A stretch of DNA of 33,241 nt from Planctomycetota bacterium. GTDB taxonomy: Bacteria > Planctomycetota > Phycisphaerae > SM23-33. The position numbers and the translations under genes were made by a program. This document shows positions 15,518 to 23,560 of this stretch, piece after piece; positions within the stretch are counted from its first letter, which is position 1; each line of letters opens with the position of its first letter. The notes under the pieces are model-generated. The model saw nothing but the letters and a program-made list of their open reading frames with translations, was not told the DNA's origin and made no database searches. Where the stretch lies: positions 4,176 to 37,416 of the forward strand of contig JAPLNA010000215.1 of NCBI GenBank assembly GCA_026693065.1, in the 5' to 3' direction.

Positions 15518-17669
15518 ATGGCCAAACTGACACGGAACATCCTGGCGGCGGTGCTGACGGCGGCGGTGATGCTGGCGGGGGCGGCGGCCCGGGCGGGCGA
15601 CGAGAAGCCCGACGCGCCCGTCAAGGGCGAGTTGCCCCCGCGACTGCGGCTGCTCAAGAACGACTTCGACCGCCTGGTCAAGCTGATGCTCGAGGCCGCC
15701 CAGGTGCTCGAAAAGAGCGACCCCGAGGCCGCCAAGAGCCTTCGCGAGGCCGTCGACCTGGCCCAGCGGGCCTTCATCGCCGAGAACCTCGGCCAGGCCG
15801 CCACGGAGCTGGAGAAGGGCCTGGCCGGAAAGGCCATGACCATCCAGAACGACGTCGGCAAGGATCTGGACGAACTGATCCGCCTGCTGCGGTACGGCAC
15901 GCTGGGGCTGGACGAGAAGCTGCGGCGGCTGGAGACGTACAAGGAACAGTTGGCCCGGATCGAGAAGCACCTCGCGCAGGAGAAGGAGCAGCAGGAGATC
16001 ACCCGGGCGAAGCTGCAGGCCGAGAAGATCGAGGCCGACCTGGCCGCCCACGCCAAGGCGCTCGAGGAGATCGCCGCCGCCCAGAAGGCCCTGCACGAGC
16101 AGGCCGGAAAGATGAAGCCGGTCGACGGGGCGATGGAGAAGGCCCTGGCCCTGCGGAACGAGGTGCGGAACCTGCTGGCCAAGCAGCAGGTGTTGCGGGA
16201 GAAGACGGAGAGTTCGCCGATGCCGCGGCTGACGAAGGCCGGCGTGATGCAGGACATCATGGGCGATCGGGCGGGGGCGTTGGGCAAGGAACTGGAGGCC
16301 GCCGGGAAGGACTCGGCGGCGAACGAACTGGCGCGGGGGTCCGCCGAGGCGGCCGCGAAGGTCGCCCAGGCCGCCGGCGCGATGAAGCAGGCCGCCGGCG
16401 CGATGGGCAAGATGGACCGCCCGACCGGGCTGGGCAAGCAGGACGAGGCGATCAAGAATCTCACCGAGGCCGACAAGGCCCTCACGAAGGCGATTGAGGG
16501 CACGCCGCCGGCGGGGGCGGCGGCGGAGATGGCCGCCCGCCAGGGCGAGCTGGCCAAGAAGACCGACCAACTGGGCGAGGCGATGAAGGCGACGGCCCAG
16601 GCCGCCGGCGCCCAGGCCGATACGGGCAAGCTCGCCGAGGCCTCGGGTCAGATGCAGCAGGCGGCGGGCAAGCTCTCGGAGGTCCAACCCGCCCCGGCGC
16701 GGGACCACATGGCCAAGGCGTTAGAGGCCCTCAAGGACCAGCAGGCGAAACTGGCCAGCCTGTCCGAAGCGATCAAGAAGAAAGCGCAGACGCCCGCGGA
16801 CAAGCAGGCCGGGGCGCAGAAAGACCTGGCCTCCGAGGCCGGCAAGACGGCCGCGGGCACGGAAGGGGCCGACAGCGCCAAGACCAGCCCCGGCCAGCCC
16901 AACGCCGAGAAGGCCGCCGGCGAGCGAGGAACTCACCCGCGCCAAGCAGGAGCTCGAGCGGGCGATCGAGGAAACGCAGGCGCAGGCCCAGAGCGAGCAG
17001 TTGGCGCAGATGGAGCGGCTGCTGACGAAGGTGCTGGAGGGGCAGAAGGAGCTTTCCAAGGCCACCGGCGTCGTGCACAAGAAGAACCCCGGGGTGGGCA
17101 AGACGTACGAGCGTCCGGAGCAGTTGGAGTTGTCGCGGCTGTCGACGGGCGAGGGCAAGCTCGGCGACGACGTGGACGAGATTCGCGGGCTGCTCAAGAA
17201 CGAAGGCACCACGACGGTTTTCCCCGTGGTGCTCCAGGACGTGCGGACGGACCTCCGCGGGATCAAGAAGCTGCTGGAGGCGCAGGAGGCCGGGCCGTTT
17301 GTGCAGTCCGAGCAGGCCGACGTCGAGAGCGCCCTCGAGGAGATGATCGCCGCCTTGCGGAAGGAACAGGCCCGGCGGGGCAAGAAGGGCGGCGGCGGGG
17401 GTGGGGGGGGCGGAGGCGGCGGCGGGGGCAAGAAGCAGGCCCTCGTGCCCCCCGCGGCGGAACTGAAACTCCTGCGGACGATGGAACAGCAGATCGCCGA
17501 GCGGACGACGTCGCTGGACAAGGAGCGTGCGGCGGCCCCGAGCGTGTCGGCCCAACTCGCCGACCAGCACAAGGAACTGGCCCAGCGGCAGGGCAAGCTG
17601 GTTAACCTGACCAACGACATTGCCGAGAAGACCCGAAAAGCGGCGGCCGAGGCCCAACCGGGGCCGTAG
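15518..17669 (+). CDS. Secreted coiled-coil protein, with a frameshift near 16920
   Basis: The N-terminus is a clear signal peptide (MAKLTRNILAAVLTAAVMLAG, cleavage near ARA/GDE). The protein is almost wholly helical, Ala/Lys/Glu-rich coiled coil (for example KEQLARIEKHLAQEKEQQEI and KKTDQLGEAMKATAQAAGAQ), with PVDGAMEKALALRNEVRNLL and a pseudo-repeat of QAAGAMKQAAGAM. The first frame carries sense to about 16918. From there the coiled coil continues only one frame away (ASEELTRAKQELERAIEETQ, then ERLLTKVLEGQKELSKATG) to the TAG at 17667. A poly-glycine tract flanked by lysines lies at 17388-17430. The total would be about 717 residues if the frame were intact. AGGAG at 15502 supports the start. 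The function is unknown; operon position suggests a periplasmic scaffold. Confidence 0.75.
17388..17430 (+). repeat. Poly-glycine (G-run) tract inside the coiled-coil gene
   Basis: A run of GGC/GGG/GGT/GGA glycine codons, about 14 residues, flanked on both sides by lysine pairs. On the plus strand it contains several runs of three or more G in close succession, including one of eight, which could form a G-quadruplex and is prone to slippage. The reading frame is intact across it: the same frame gives recognisable helical sequence on both sides. Confidence 0.8.
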
Positions 17670-17677
17670 AATAGAGA

Positions 17678-18889
17678 ATGACCATGATGACCAAAACGAA
17701 TCTCGTCGTTGCCCTGTTGGCGGTGCTGGCGTGCGCGGGAGTGTCCTGGAGCGAGGAGCCGGCCACCAGGCCTCAGGCGACGACGCCGGCCTTGGGCGAC
17801 GACCTGAACTCCGCCCTCGAGATGACCGAGGCCGAGCAACGAGAACAACAGAGGCGCGGGGCGCCGTTGCGATTTGCGGCCGAGCGGCTCGAGGCCGCCG
17901 CCGAGATCAAGGGCGACCTGCTGTACCTCAAGAAGGACGTCGACGCGGCGGCGGCGATACTGGACGACGCCCCTGCCAACACGCAGAAGGACAACGTCGA
18001 CCGGATCTGCCGTGCGATGGCGAAGGTGGACGCCCGGTTCGCCAAGGCGTACGAGCTGCTGGGCAAGAAGCAGTACAAGGAGGCCGCCGAGGCGGCCAAG
18101 AAGATCCTCGATCCGAGCCGGGCGACGTTCCTGACGGCGGCGACGTATACCGTCTACGCCGAGGGCCAGGCCTTGGGCGGCGACGTCGACGGGGCCATCG
18201 ACACCTACGGCGACCTGCTGGGGGCGTTGCCCTACCACATGAGTTTCGCCGCGGGCGCGGGAATCCGGATCGCCCAGTTGTACGAAAAGGGCAACCGGTT
18301 TTATTATGCCATGCACGCCTACAACGGGCTGCTGCGGGACTACGCGCTGGTGATCAGCCCGGAGCAGCAGCAGGAATTCGCCAAGAAGATGGACGAATAC
18401 GCGGCGATTTACGACGAGCCGATGAAGGCGGTCGTCGACCGCATGGGCGACGCCCGCGTCCTCCTGGACGCCGTCGACAGCGGGGCCCGGACGCAGAAGA
18501 AGGAACAGGAAGTCATCGCGATCCTGGACGACCTGATCAAGATGCTGGAGGAGCAGGACTCCAAGTGCCCGCCCAAGGACAACCCGGGCCAGGGCAAGTG
18601 CAAGGGGAGCGAAGGGTCCGAGCCCAAGCCCGGCAGTGCAAGTGGACAGCCGGCGGTGAACGCCCGCCCGACGAACCCGGCCAACGTGAGCAAGCTGCCC
18701 GGGGGCCGGGCGGCCCCGCCCCCGCCGATGGAGAAGGTCTTCAGCGGCAAGGAACGCGGCGACTGGGCCGACCTGCCCCCGCTCGAACGGGCCAAGATCC
18801 AGCAGAAGATGGAGCGGGCCATCGCCGAACGATACCGCGACGCCATCCGCGACTACCACCGTCGGCTGGCGGAACAGGGGGAAAAGTGA
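17678..18889 (+). CDS. Exported TPR-like helical protein
   Basis: A 403-residue protein with a signal peptide (NLVVALLAVLACAGVSWSEE) and a helical repeat region. The middle resembles tetratricopeptide repeats: FAKAYELLGKKQYKEAAEAA, YAEGQALGGDVDGAIDTYGD and GIRIAQLYEKGNRFYYAMHA. The C-terminal third is low complexity (CPPKDNPGQGKC with two cysteines, then GRAAPPPPMEKVF) and ends in a basic helix (ERAIAERYRDAIRDYHRRLA). It begins 8 bases after the coiled-coil gene stop; ATG codons at 17678, 17684 and 17687 are all possible. Its TGA overlaps the GTG of the next gene by 3 bases, indicating translational coupling. It is probably a periplasmic adaptor in the MoxR-associated complex; the function is unproven. 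Confidence 0.72.
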   Translation: MTMMTKTNLVVALLAVLACAGVSWSEEPATRPQATTPALGDDLNSALEMTEAEQREQQRRGAPLRFAAERLEAAAEIKGDLLYLKKDVDAAAAILDDAPANTQKDNVDRICRAMAKVDARFAKAYELLGKKQYKEAAEAAKKILDPSRATFLTAATYTVYAEGQALGGDVDGAIDTYGDLLGALPYHMSFAAGAGIRIAQLYEKGNRFYYAMHAYNGLLRDYALVISPEQQQEFAKKMDEYAAIYDEPMKAVVDRMGDARVLLDAVDSGARTQKKEQEVIAILDDLIKMLEEQDSKCPPKDNPGQGKCKGSEGSEPKPGSASGQPAVNARPTNPANVSKLPGGRAAPPPPMEKVFSGKERGDWADLPPLERAKIQQKMERAIAERYRDAIRDYHRRLAEQGEK

Positions 18890-20085
18890 CCGCCGGACCC
18901 ATTCGATTCGTGACCGCGGCGAGTTGTCTTCTCCTGGCCGCCGCGGCCGCGACGGCTGACCAGATCGAGACCGTCGACGCCCAGGTCGCCAGCGGCCAGG
19001 TCGTGCGGATCGCCTCCGACGGCGCGGTGCTTCGCGCTGACGGGCACGACCGAACGGTCGCCCCCGGCGAGGTCATGCGAATCTCGCTGGCCCCGGGGGA
19101 CGAACTGATGAACCAGTCCGTCCGCACGGTGGTCGTCACGGCCCCCGGCGACGAACTGTCCGCCGAAAACCTCACCGTCGCCGACGGCAAGGCGGCCTTC
19201 ACCGCCCCGGGCCTGGGCGCGCTGACGCTGGACCTGTCGGCCGTGCGAACGATCTATCTGGGCGGCGGGGCGATGACCCCCGACGCCGCGGCCGGCAAGT
19301 TCGTCGACCTCAAGGCCGCTCAGGGCGACCGGGACGTGCTCCTGGTGGCCCGGGACAAAGACGTTTTCACGATCGCCGGGACGTTCAAGGGGCTCGACGA
19401 GAAGAACGTGCTGTTCAACTGGAATGACTCCGACAAGAAGGTGGATCGCTCGAAGGTGCTGGCGATCCGCCTGGCTTCGCTGCGAGGCGCCGCGGCGGCG
19501 CCGGCGGGCGTGGTGCACTTGACGGGCGGGGTGAAACTGGCGTTCACGGCCCTGACGGTGGACGAGTCGTCGGCGACGGTGGCGACGGTGACGGCCGGGG
19601 CGAGGAAGTTCGCCCGCACGGACGTGGCCGGCGTGCGGTTCCGCGGCGAGGGCGTCGTGGACTTATCCTCGCTCAAGCCCGCCGCCGCCCGCGAGTACGG
19701 GTTCTTCGATCACGTCTTCCCCTACCGCCTCAACCGCAGCGCGGGGGGCGGGACGATCCAACTGGGCGGCAAGGCCTACTCCACCGGGCTGGGCCTGCAC
19801 AGCTTCTGCGAACTGACGTACGATCTGGGCGGCTCGTACAGCCGTCTGGTCGCCCTGGCCGGCATCGACCAGGCCGCCCGCCCCAACGGCGACGCCGTAC
19901 TGACCCTCCTCGCCGACGGCAAACCCATCCTGGGCCCGACACGCCTGACCGGCAAAGACGAACCGGTTCTCGTGCGGCTGGATGTGAAGGGGTGCAAAAC
20001 CCTCATTATTCGCGTCGAATTCGGCCCGGACAATCTCGACGTCGGCGATCACGTCGATCTCGCGGCGGCACGGCTGATCAAGTAG
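18886..20085 (+). CDS. Exported NPCBM-domain (carbohydrate-binding-like) protein
   Basis: About 399 residues from the GTG at 18886, whose last two bases are shared with the TGA of the preceding gene. A signal peptide (TAASCLLLAAAAATA, then DQIETV) is followed by a beta-rich region (residues about 20-260). The C-terminal domain (about 265-399) matches the NPCBM fold: YGFFDHVFPYRLNRS, LGGKAYSTGLGLHSFCELTY, DLGGSYSRLVALAGIDQAA, LLADGKPIL and LIIRVEFGPDNLDVGDHVDL. NPCBM modules are usually attached to glycoside hydrolases, but no catalytic domain is recognised here, so it may bind cell-surface or external polysaccharide. It is the last gene of the co-directional MoxR set; a heptamer hairpin begins 4 bases after its stop. 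Confidence 0.85.
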   Translation: MTAGPIRFVTAASCLLLAAAAATADQIETVDAQVASGQVVRIASDGAVLRADGHDRTVAPGEVMRISLAPGDELMNQSVRTVVVTAPGDELSAENLTVADGKAAFTAPGLGALTLDLSAVRTIYLGGGAMTPDAAAGKFVDLKAAQGDRDVLLVARDKDVFTIAGTFKGLDEKNVLFNWNDSDKKVDRSKVLAIRLASLRGAAAAPAGVVHLTGGVKLAFTALTVDESSATVATVTAGARKFARTDVAGVRFRGEGVVDLSSLKPAAAREYGFFDHVFPYRLNRSAGGGTIQLGGKAYSTGLGLHSFCELTYDLGGSYSRLVALAGIDQAARPNGDAVLTLLADGKPILGPTRLTGKDEPVLVRLDVKGCKTLIIRVEFGPDNLDVGDHVDLAAARLIK

Positions 20086-20089
20086 AAGC

Positions 20090-20198
20090 ATTGCCGATTG
20101 CCAATTGCCGATTGTCGATTGAAGAGGGAGGGAGGCTGACGCCCATAGTGCCGTCCCCTCTTTCCCCAATCGGCAATCGGCAATTGGCAATCGGCAAT
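20090..20198. repeat. Heptamer-built hairpin element, copy 2
   Basis: The left arm 20090-20121 (ATTGCCG, ATTGCCA, ATTGCCG, ATTGTCG, ATTG) pairs with 20167-20198 at 31 of 32 positions. Inner GAAGAGGG and CCCCTC extend the potential stem. It fills the gap between the convergent NPCBM and Gfo/Idh/MocA genes, 4 and 11 bases from their stops, so it could serve as a bidirectional terminator-like or 3'-end structure. It lacks a typical U-tract. Confidence 0.9.
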
Positions 20199-20209
20199 CG
20201 CTTTCCCAG

Positions 20210-21235
20210 CTACGCCGGGGTGAGTTCCACAATCTTCCCCGTCCTGGCCGATTCCACCGCCGCGGCCAGGATGCGGACGTTGGCCAGCCCGTCGGAGAGC
20301 GGCATGGGGCTCTTGGCGCCTGAGAGAATCGTTCGCACGAAGTCGTGGATGGGGTAGGCGAAGAACCCGAAGCGGTCGGCCCCGACGGCGGTGCGCCCGT
20401 AGAGCATCGGGCGGTCGAAGGAGGCCTCGTCGACGAGGGTGACGCCCTGGTGGTTCATGTCCACGTCCGCCCGGGCGGTGGTGGTCTGGAGGCTCACGCT
20501 GAAGTCGCAGATCATCGGCCAGGTGTCCGGCATGATCCAGGACGTCTCCAGCGTCGCGAAGCCCTCGGGGAAGGACAGGTGGATGTGCATGGAGTCGTAG
20601 CAGTCGACGCCGCGGGCGGCGAGCACGTCCTTGCGCCCCTCGGCGAAGACGCGGTGCGGGCGGGCGCCGAAGAGCAGGCACGTCACGTCCACCAGGTGCG
20701 AGCCGAGGAACCATTCGGGCCCGCTTCGCCCGGCCCAGGGGAACCACCGGGTGGCCACCTCGATCCGGTCGCTCAGCCGCGCGAACAGCATCTGCGGTTT
20801 GCCCAACACTCCCGCGTCCAGGCGGCCTTTGACGGCGACGATCGCGGGGTGGTAGCGGTTGTGGAAGTCCACCATGCCGATCACGCCGGCCTTCTGGGCC
20901 GCCACGACGATCGCCCGCGCGTCGGCCACCGATGTGGCCAGCGGCTTCTCGATCAGAACGTGCTTGCCCGCTTTCATCAGGGCCTCGGCGACGCTCCGGT
21001 GGGCGAAGTCGGGCGTGGCGATGCTGACGGCCTGCACGTCGCGGTCGGCGGCGAGCTCGTCCACGCTGGTGTAGGCCTTGCAGGCGAACCGCCGGGCGAA
21101 CGCGTCGGCCCGGGCCGGGTCGCTGTCGCACACGGCCGTCAGCCGGCTGGCGGGGAATTCCGAGTACGTGGCCGCGTGAATCTCCCCGAAGATCCCGCAT
21201 CCGACGACGGCGGTGTTGAGGACGGTGTTGGACAT
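20210..21235 (-). CDS. Gfo/Idh/MocA family NAD(P)-dependent oxidoreductase
   Basis: A 341-residue sugar- or inositol-dehydrogenase-type enzyme. The N-terminal Rossmann fold shows TAVVGCGIFGEIHAATYSEF and LTAVCDSDPARA. The family motif HVLIEKPLA lies near residue 95, and the C-terminal alpha/beta domain holds FHNRYHPAIVAVKGRLDAG and GSHLVDVTCLLFGA with the likely catalytic histidine region. The length fits the family. Substrate cannot be predicted. The ATG (21233-21235) has an AGGAGCT ribosome-binding site at the normal distance. The gene is bracketed by heptamer hairpin copies 2 and 3, which makes it a small cassette-like unit between the MoxR operon and the rubredoxin/rubrerythrin genes. Confidence 0.92.
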   Translation of the reverse strand: MSNTVLNTAVVGCGIFGEIHAATYSEFPASRLTAVCDSDPARADAFARRFACKAYTSVDELAADRDVQAVSIATPDFAHRSVAEALMKAGKHVLIEKPLATSVADARAIVVAAQKAGVIGMVDFHNRYHPAIVAVKGRLDAGVLGKPQMLFARLSDRIEVATRWFPWAGRSGPEWFLGSHLVDVTCLLFGARPHRVFAEGRKDVLAARGVDCYDSMHIHLSFPEGFATLETSWIMPDTWPMICDFSVSLQTTTARADVDMNHQGVTLVDEASFDRPMLYGRTAVGADRFGFFAYPIHDFVRTILSGAKSPMPLSDGLANVRILAAAVESARTGKIVELTPA

Positions 21236-21335
21236 GGCGGTAGCTCCTGTCTGTGGCTGGAAACCATCATGCGCTGAGTGAGGGCGCTTGGCAAGAGAGA
21301 GTATTCGCTCCGGCAGGCTCCTGGAGAAAGAAACG

Positions 21336-21435
21336 ATTGCCGATTGCCAATTGCCGATTGCCGATTGAAGAGGGAGGGGCGGTGGCGCCGGTAATATGGT
21401 CCCCTCTGTTCAATCGGCAATCGGCAATCGGCAAT
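21336..21435. repeat. Heptamer-built hairpin element, copy 3
   Basis: The left side (21336-21367) has four heptamers plus ATTG, and the right side (21411-21435) only three plus CAAT; the right side pairs with 21343-21367 with one mismatch. The inner AAGAGGGAGGGG and CCCCTCT match copy 2. The differing unit number on the two arms suggests gain or loss by slippage. It lies 22 bases beyond the oxidoreductase stop and about 100 bases upstream of the Gfo/Idh/MocA start. Confidence 0.88.
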
Positions 21436-21457
21436 CTCCCCGAGGGGATATCGACTG

Positions 21458-22963
21458 CTACTCCGGGAGGTGATCGAGAACCGCCTGGACCGTCGGGCCG
21501 CCCGGGATGACGGCGGAGAAGTCGCGGCGGCTTTCGATGGCCTTCTTGATCCGCCCGGCCGGGGCCGCGTCGCCCAACATCACCGCCCCGACGAGAAGTC
21601 CGTCGTGGAGCACGAAGCGGAAGTAGGTTCCCTCGGCCTCGCGATCGGCGAGGAGGTAGCTGCCGTCGGCGGGCTCGAACAGGCCCGTGCTGACTAGGTC
21701 CACGCCGAGGACCTTGAGGGTGTTGGACCGGGGGATGCCCCCGAACTCGACGGCGAGCCCCGCGGCGTTCATGCCCGCGATGGCGCCCTGGAACTGGGCC
21801 GCCGCCCAGTTGCCGTACTGCACCCCGTGGTGCTCGCAGACGTCGCCGGCGGCCAGGATATCCGCCGCCGACGTGCCCAGGCGGTTGTCCACGACGACGC
21901 CCTGGTTGACCTCGAGGCCGGCCTTGCGGGCCAGGTGGCTGTTGGAGCGGACGCCGGTGGCCAGGACGACCAGGTCGGCCGGCACGGTCCGCCCGTCGTC
22001 CAGGAGGACGCCGCTGACGCAGCCGTCGCCGGCGAGTTCCCGCGTGCGGGCCTCGGTGATCAACTGGACGCCGGCCCCGACGACGTACTGGGCCAGCAAC
22101 TCGCCCGCCCGGCGGTTGAGCTGCCGGGGCATGAGCCAGGCGTGGGATTCCAGCAACGCCACCGCCGCCCCGCGCCGGGCCAGGGCCGCCGCCGTCTCGA
22201 TGCCCAGAATCCCGCCCCCGATGACCACCGCCCGCACGTCCGGGCGAAGGGCAGCCAGGATCGCGTCGGCGTCGTCCACCGTCCGCAGGCTGTGCACGCC
22301 CGCGAGAGACGCCCCCGGCAGGGGCGGGACGAAGGGGTGCGCCCCGGCCGTCAGGATCAGCTTGTCGTAGACGATCGTCCGCCCGTCGCTGGTCTGCACC
22401 GAGCGATCCTGGGGGGAGAGAGCGACGGCCTCCACGCCGGTCAGGAGCTCGACGCGGTTTTCGTCGTACCAGGTTTTCGGGTGGAGGGGGAGTTCCTTGC
22501 GGGAGAACTGCCCGGCCAGGTAGCGGGTGAGGTTGAGACGGTAATAAGGAAGATGGCCCTCCCTGGCCAGGAGCACGATCCGTGTTTTGGGAGAGGCTTG
22601 TCGAAGGGCCTCGACGGCGGACAGCCCGGCGATGCCGGCCCCGAGGACGACCACCGTGCCGACGGCGCGTACGGGCTCGCCCGTGGCGGCGGCGGTCGCG
22701 GGGACGAAGTCGCCCTTGACCGCCCCGCAGACGGGGCATTCCTCCGGCGGGCCGGCGGCTTTGTGGACGTAGCCGCAATTGGTGCACCGCCACCCCTCGG
22801 CCGCGGGGGCCGGGGGCGCCGCCGGCGGGTGGTAGGCCTCAAAGTCGCTCCGGGCCGCCCCGCAGACAGGGCAACTCTCCGGCGGGGTGGGCCCGCGGTG
22901 AATGTACCCGCAGACGCCGCAGCGCCAGGCGAGGTCGGATGAATCGCTCACGGCTTTTCCCAC
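21458..22963 (-). CDS. NAD(P)H:rubredoxin-type oxidoreductase with two N-terminal rubredoxin-like domains
   Basis: A 501-residue FAD-dependent pyridine nucleotide-disulfide-type oxidoreductase. Residues 13-36 (WRCGVCGYIHRG ... CPVCG) and 58-81 (WRCTNCGYVHKA ... CPVCG) are two short rubrerythrin-type rubredoxin domains, each with a complete CxxC pair set for one iron. The FAD-binding VVVLGAGIAGLSAVEAL follows near residue 104, then the NAD-binding AVVIGGGILGIETAAALARR at about 245 and the second FAD motif TSAADILAAGDVCEHHG. The C-terminal part resembles NirB/rubredoxin-reductase tails. It would pass electrons from NAD(P)H to its rubredoxin domains and then to rubrerythrin, whose gene ends 27 bases upstream. 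The GTG at 22961-22963 has a GGAGATC ribosome-binding site. Confidence 0.9.
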   Translation of the reverse strand: MGKAVSDSSDLAWRCGVCGYIHRGPTPPESCPVCGAARSDFEAYHPPAAPPAPAAEGWRCTNCGYVHKAAGPPEECPVCGAVKGDFVPATAAATGEPVRAVGTVVVLGAGIAGLSAVEALRQASPKTRIVLLAREGHLPYYRLNLTRYLAGQFSRKELPLHPKTWYDENRVELLTGVEAVALSPQDRSVQTSDGRTIVYDKLILTAGAHPFVPPLPGASLAGVHSLRTVDDADAILAALRPDVRAVVIGGGILGIETAAALARRGAAVALLESHAWLMPRQLNRRAGELLAQYVVGAGVQLITEARTRELAGDGCVSGVLLDDGRTVPADLVVLATGVRSNSHLARKAGLEVNQGVVVDNRLGTSAADILAAGDVCEHHGVQYGNWAAAQFQGAIAGMNAAGLAVEFGGIPRSNTLKVLGVDLVSTGLFEPADGSYLLADREAEGTYFRFVLHDGLLVGAVMLGDAAPAGRIKKAIESRRDFSAVIPGGPTVQAVLDHLPE

Positions 22964-22990
22964 GGGGATCTCCGTGTGCGGAGGGGGCCG

Positions 22991-23491
22991 CTAGTCCACT
23001 TTGGTGAACTTGGCCTTCGGGGCCCCGCAGATGCCGCACGCGTCCGGGGCGTTGCCGGCGACGGTATTCCCGCAGACCTCGCACACGTAGATCGTGGCGG
23101 CCGGCAGATCCTTGCCTTCCTTCACCGCCGCCAGGGCCTGGTTGTACAGACCGTAGTGGATCTTCTCGACGGCGTTGGCGTTCTGGAAGCTCGTCAGGGC
23201 GGCCTGGTTGCCTTCCTTGGTGGCCTCGGCGATGAACTTGGGGTACATCGTCTGGAACTCGAAGCCCTCGCCCTCGACGGCGGCCTGGAGGTTTTCAGCC
23301 GTCGTCTTCACGCCGCCCAGCACGCGGAGGTGGGAATGGGCGTGGACGGTTTCGGCCGCCGCGGCGGCGCGGAAGAGGCGGGCCACCTGAGGCTTGCCGT
23401 CGGCGTCGGCCTTCTTGGCGAAGGCGAGGTACTTGCGGTTGGCCTGGCTTTCGCCGGCAAAGGCTTCCTTGAGGTTGTCCTGAGTCGCCAT
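22991..23491 (-). CDS. rbr: Rubrerythrin
   Basis: A 166-residue rubrerythrin, a diiron peroxidase of anaerobes. The ferritin-like four-helix bundle shows the iron ligands in LKEAFAGESQANRKYLAFA, AAAAETVHAHSHLRVLGG, FIAEATKEGN and NANAVEKIHYGLYNQAL. A C-terminal rubredoxin-like iron site follows (YVCEVCGNTV ... CGICGAPKAKF). The ATG at 23489-23491 was preferred over a TTG one codon earlier because AAGGAGA is well spaced to it. A small stem (GGGCC, loop CTTCA, GGCCC at 23515-23529) lies in its leader. It is transcribed ahead of the double-rubredoxin oxidoreductase, a natural electron donor, so the two probably form a peroxide-reducing system. The MFS gene ends 69 bases upstream. Confidence 0.95.
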   Translation of the reverse strand: MATQDNLKEAFAGESQANRKYLAFAKKADADGKPQVARLFRAAAAAETVHAHSHLRVLGGVKTTAENLQAAVEGEGFEFQTMYPKFIAEATKEGNQAALTSFQNANAVEKIHYGLYNQALAAVKEGKDLPAATIYVCEVCGNTVAGNAPDACGICGAPKAKFTKVD

Positions 23492-23560
23492 CAACAGTCT
23501 CCTTGTTCGTTTCCGGGCCCTTCAGGCCCATGGATGGTATGCCACAATGTCACCGCCATT

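Noticed and set aside
17388-17430. The poly-glycine tract as the cause of the frameshift in the coiled-coil gene
   Set aside because: The frame is continuous across the tract. The break is about 470 bases upstream.
20090-21435. The hairpin-bracketed Gfo/Idh/MocA gene as an insertion sequence or transposon
   Set aside because: No transposase or integrase is present and no target-site duplication could be made out; a cassette reading remains only a hypothesis.
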